From an uncultured Erythrobacter sp. (GTDB taxonomy: Bacteria > Pseudomonadota > Alphaproteobacteria > Sphingomonadales > Sphingomonadaceae), in NCBI GenBank assembly GCA_938015255.1, contig CALLQC010000008.1, positions 1-54,243 of the forward strand: a stretch of 54,243 nucleotides of DNA. Reading direction: 5' to 3'. Shown here one piece after another: positions 51,333 to 54,243 of the stretch; position 1 is the first letter of the stretch, and every line of letters begins with the position of its first letter. Made by a program: the position numbers and the translations under genes. The notes under the pieces are model-generated. The model was given only the letters and a program-made list of their open reading frames with translations, ran no database searches and had not been told where the DNA came from.

Positions 51333-51449
51333 CGGCTCCCTGTGTCGGGACGCTTTACACTATCTGACATCTTGAATTCGCGTTAACCATCGAAGTACCT
51401 GAATATACGCGAGACTTGCAGTTTGGCACGGTGGGTGCATAGTAATGGG

Positions 51450-51557
51450 CAGCCTAACGGTCTTTGAATGAGGTTCGGCCTTCCTGGTCTCTGGGTCTAA
51501 CCTCCCCGTATAGAAAAAGAGCCGCTCTGCTTTGGTCAGCAGGGCGGCTTCTTTTTA
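51450..51557 (+). ncRNA. Candidate small RNA with promoter-like and terminator sequences
   Basis: TTGCAG (51416-51421)-16 nt-CATAGT (51438-51443); ends in AAGAGCCGCTCTGCT...AGCAGGGCGGCTTCTTTTT. Confidence 0.45.
51518..51557 (+). terminator. Rho-independent terminator
   Basis: AAGAGCCGCTCTGCT-ttggtc-AGCAGGGCGGCTTCTTTTT. Confidence 0.85.
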
Positions 51558-51602
51558 TTTCGGCGCCGGGACAGACAGCTTCTCCGTGTCGCAGCGTACG
51601 GG

Positions 51603-51932
51603 TTAGGAGGCTTTGGCGACCCCTTGTTCGTCCATCATCTGTTGCAGTTCCCCGGCTTCGAACATTTCCATCATGATATCGCTTCCGCCGACAAATTCGC
51701 CTTTAACATAAAGCTGCGGAATGGTGGGCCAATCGGAATAGCTTTTGATGCCCTGGCGGATTTCCATGTCCTGCAACACGTCGACGCTTTCATAGGCAAC
51801 GCCGCAATGATCGAGGATCGCAACCGCGCGGCTGGAAAAGCCGCATTGCGGAAACAGCGGAGTGCCCTTCATAAAGAGGACAACGTCATTATCACTAACC
51901 AGGGTGGAGATGCGTGAATTTGTATCAGCCAT
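51603..51932 (-). CDS. grxD: Monothiol glutaredoxin (Grx4/GrxD family)
   Basis: VVLFMKGTPLFPQCGFSSRAVAILDHCGV...YSDWPTIPQLYVKGEFVGGSDIMMEMFEAGEL (CGFS). Confidence 0.96.
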   Translation of the reverse strand: MADTNSRISTLVSDNDVVLFMKGTPLFPQCGFSSRAVAILDHCGVAYESVDVLQDMEIRQGIKSYSDWPTIPQLYVKGEFVGGSDIMMEMFEAGELQQMMDEQGVAKAS

Positions 51933-51973
51933 GATGATGCGGCCTTCTTTGAACGAATAACTAATGCTAAAGC

Positions 51974-52207
51974 TTACGTGGGAACCACAGTCGTGACTTG
52001 CAAGGCGTGCAGTTCGCCGCCCATTCTTCCGCCCAGAGCGGCGTAGACCATCTTGTGCTGCTGCACCCGCGACTTGCCAGCAAATTGCGGTGCAGTGACT
52101 TTGGCTGCCCAATGATCGTTGTCACCGGCAAGATCTGTCATTTCTACTACCGCGCCGGGCAGGGCAGCTATGATAGCGGCTTCGATATCGGGTCCGGGCA
52201 TGGGCAT
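51974..52207 (-). CDS. BolA family protein
   Basis: MPMPGPDIEAAIIAALPGAVVEMTDLAGDNDHWAAKVTAPQFAGKSRVQQHKMVYAALGGRMGGELHALQV. Confidence 0.92.
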   Translation of the reverse strand: MPMPGPDIEAAIIAALPGAVVEMTDLAGDNDHWAAKVTAPQFAGKSRVQQHKMVYAALGGRMGGELHALQVTTVVPT

Positions 52208-52217
52208 CGGAGCAGCC

Positions 52218-52541
52218 CTAACTTTCGCCCATGAACTGGCGTTTCGCCTCAATCGTCATTTCTTCGAGCTTGAGACGGATGTCGGCTTCGCTGATATTGG
52301 TGTCTGCAGCGGTCAGATCACCCAGCAGCTTGCGGATCACGTCTTCGTCACCGGCCTCTTCGAAATCGGCCTGAACGACAGCCTTCTTGTACGCATCGGT
52401 TTCTTCTTCGGTAAGGCCCATTTCGCCAGCGGCCCATTCGCCAAGCAGGCGGTTGCGACGAGCGGCCACCTTGAATGCGGTTTCTTCGTCCATTGCGAAT
52501 TTGGCTTCTTCCGCGCGTTCGCGGTCTTTGAAATCGGTCAT
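52218..52541 (-). CDS. DUF1476 protein (ATPase inhibitor zeta-like)
   Basis: MTDFKDRERAEEAKFAMDEETAFKVAARRNRLLGEWAAGEMGLTEEETDAYKKAVV. Confidence 0.9.
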   Translation of the reverse strand: MTDFKDRERAEEAKFAMDEETAFKVAARRNRLLGEWAAGEMGLTEEETDAYKKAVVQADFEEAGDEDVIRKLLGDLTAADTNISEADIRLKLEEMTIEAKRQFMGES

Positions 52542-52614
52542 AATTGTCCCTCCGAAGATGTTGGGATTGAAATAGGTAGAGCGGGCTGGACCGGCAAGCG
52601 GTTTGCGCCCTAAT

Positions 52615-53613
52615 TCAGTCTATCGTCACCACAAGTTTGCCGACAGCCTCGCGGTTCTCCAGCTTGGCTATGGCGTCACCAGCACGCTCAAGCGGGAAAG
52701 TTTCTGATACCAGCGGATCAATCTTCCCGTCTTTCATGAGCGCGAACAGCTCTTTCACCTGCTCGACATACCTCGCCGGTTCACGCGCGGTGAAGGCACC
52801 CCAGAAAACGCCGCAAATGTCACAGCTCTTCAGCAAGGTGAGATTGAGCGGCATTTTTGCGATGCCTGCCGGGAAACCGACAACCAGAAACCGGCCTTCC
52901 CAGGCGATCGAGCGCAGGGCCGGTTCGGAATATTGTCCGCCGACGATGTCGTAAACGATATTGGCTCCTTCCGGTCCGCAGGCTGCCTTGAACTTGCTGG
53001 CCAGCTCTTTTGAGGCGGCCTTGTCCATTTCCTCGCGGGGATAGATGACCACATCATCTGCTCCCGCTTTTTTGGCTACCTCTCCCTTTGCCTCACTCGA
53101 AACTGCTGCAATCACGCGCGCACCGAACGCTTTGGCAAGTTCAACGGCAGAAAGGCCGACCCCGCCAGCTGCACCCAATACCAGCACAGTATCACCGGCT
53201 TTGATGTGGCCACGATCTTTCAACCCGTGGATGGTGGTGCCGTAGGTCATCAGCAGCGATGCCGCTTTTTCGAACGGTACTCCGTTGGGTACGGGGAACA
53301 TTCGTCCCGCCGGGACAATAACTTTTTCCGCAAGTCCGCCATTGCCGATGCCTGCAAGGACGCGGTCGCCGATTTTGTAGTTTTCGACGCCTTCACCCAC
53401 CGCTTCGACCACACCGGCGAGTTCGCCGCCCGGTGCAAAAGGGCGGGGCGGCTTGAACTGATAGAGATCGCGGATGATCAGCGTGTCGGGGTAGTTGATC
53501 GCACAGGCCTTTACCGCGACCAACACTTCGCCCTTACCTGGCGCCGGAGTGTCAATTTCGTCGAGTTTGAGCGTTTCTGGTCCGCCCACTTCGTGGCTTC
53601 GGATGGCTTTCAT
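52615..53613 (-). CDS. NADPH:quinone oxidoreductase / zinc-type alcohol dehydrogenase family
   Basis: ACAINYPDTLIIRDLYQFKPPRPFAPGGELAGVVEAVG...VLVLGAAGGVGLSAVELAKAFGARVIAAVSSE. Confidence 0.93.
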   Translation of the reverse strand: MKAIRSHEVGGPETLKLDEIDTPAPGKGEVLVAVKACAINYPDTLIIRDLYQFKPPRPFAPGGELAGVVEAVGEGVENYKIGDRVLAGIGNGGLAEKVIVPAGRMFPVPNGVPFEKAASLLMTYGTTIHGLKDRGHIKAGDTVLVLGAAGGVGLSAVELAKAFGARVIAAVSSEAKGEVAKKAGADDVVIYPREEMDKAASKELASKFKAACGPEGANIVYDIVGGQYSEPALRSIAWEGRFLVVGFPAGIAKMPLNLTLLKSCDICGVFWGAFTAREPARYVEQVKELFALMKDGKIDPLVSETFPLERAGDAIAKLENREAVGKLVVTID

Positions 53614-53627
53614 CGCATTGTTCTCCG

Positions 53628-54227
53628 TTAAATCTGTGTGCCGCGTGTCAGCCAGGATCTGGCGCTGGCGCGGGTCTTTTCGAAATTGCCAATAACCGCT
53701 TGCCGTTCGAGCGTGAGGGCAACTTCGTCAAGCCCGTGGAGCAGGCAATGCTTGCGAAACGGGTCGATCGCGAATTCGAAGCGATCCTGAAACGGCGTGG
53801 TGACCGTTTGTGTATCGAGATCGACGGTTATCGAGTGACCTTCTTTGGCAACTTCCATCAAGCGGTCGATTGCGTCCTGCGGCAAGACTACGGGAAGAAT
53901 GCCGTTTTTCACCGCATTGCCGGAAAAGATGTCCGAATAGCTCGGCGCGATTACCGCGCGTATTCCCAGGTCACCAATCGCCCATGCAGCATGCTCGCGG
54001 CTTGACCCGCAGCCGAAATTGTCGCCGGCGATCAGGATCGGCGCGCCTTTGTACGCGGGATCATCAAAAATGTTGTCCGGGTTCTCTCGAATGGTCTCGA
54101 ACGCGCCTGCGCCAAGCCCTTCGCGCGTGATGGTTTTCAGCCACTTCGCAGGAATGATGATGTCGGTGTCGATATTCTTCGCGCCAAAGGGGATCGCGCG
54201 ACCTTCAACTTGCAAGAGAGCGTCCAT
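53628..54227 (-). CDS. leuD: 3-isopropylmalate dehydratase small subunit
   Basis: [28 protein letters not shown]...[47 protein letters not shown]. Confidence 0.96.
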   Translation of the reverse strand: MDALLQVEGRAIPFGAKNIDTDIIIPAKWLKTITREGLGAGAFETIRENPDNIFDDPAYKGAPILIAGDNFGCGSSREHAAWAIGDLGIRAVIAPSYSDIFSGNAVKNGILPVVLPQDAIDRLMEVAKEGHSITVDLDTQTVTTPFQDRFEFAIDPFRKHCLLHGLDEVALTLERQAVIGNFEKTRASARSWLTRGTQI

Positions 54228-54243
54228 AGCGCAGATTTCCTAG

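Noticed and set aside
51464-51676. 70-aa plus ORF
   Set aside because: Runs through a Rho-independent terminator and antisense to grxD; better explained as sRNA/terminator.

Overview
The window is an alphaproteobacterial chromosome segment, most likely from a Sphingomonadales/Erythrobacter-type aerobic anoxygenic phototroph (inferred from gene content and order). Positions 1-28.6 kb hold most of a photosynthesis gene cluster: bchH(partial)-B-N-F, ppaA/aerR, ppsR, bchG, a PucC/Bch2-family MFS gene, bchP, tspO, pufBALM without pufC, bchZYXC, crtF, crtD, crtC, bchO-D-I. Next come an iron(III) ABC transporter with a Fur-box-like site, a ferredoxin-NADP reductase, an acyl-CoA dehydrogenase, an SDR and an aldo/keto reductase. 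A chromosomal VirB-type T4SS locus follows (virB1,2,3,4,6,9,10,11; no virB5/7/8/D4), then ppk-ppx, a queuosine-precursor transporter, tRNA-Arg(UCU), NUDIX, grxD, bolA, a DUF1476 protein, a quinone oxidoreductase and leuD. Points most worth follow-up: (i) two small ORFs missing from the ORF track, one coupled between bchZ and pufB and one downstream of bchO; (ii) a 129-bp unit after tRNA-Arg, flanked by a 21-bp duplication of the tRNA 3' end and full of hairpins; (iii) a T4SS locus lacking virB8/virD4, with a PpsR-type palindrome just upstream; (iv) a PpsR with a single cysteine; (v) bchY and crtC without a canonical start codon where homology requires one; (vi) a promoter- and terminator-bounded candidate sRNA beside grxD. 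No CRISPR array, transposase or integrase was seen. All calls are from reading sequence and translations by eye; no database search was run.
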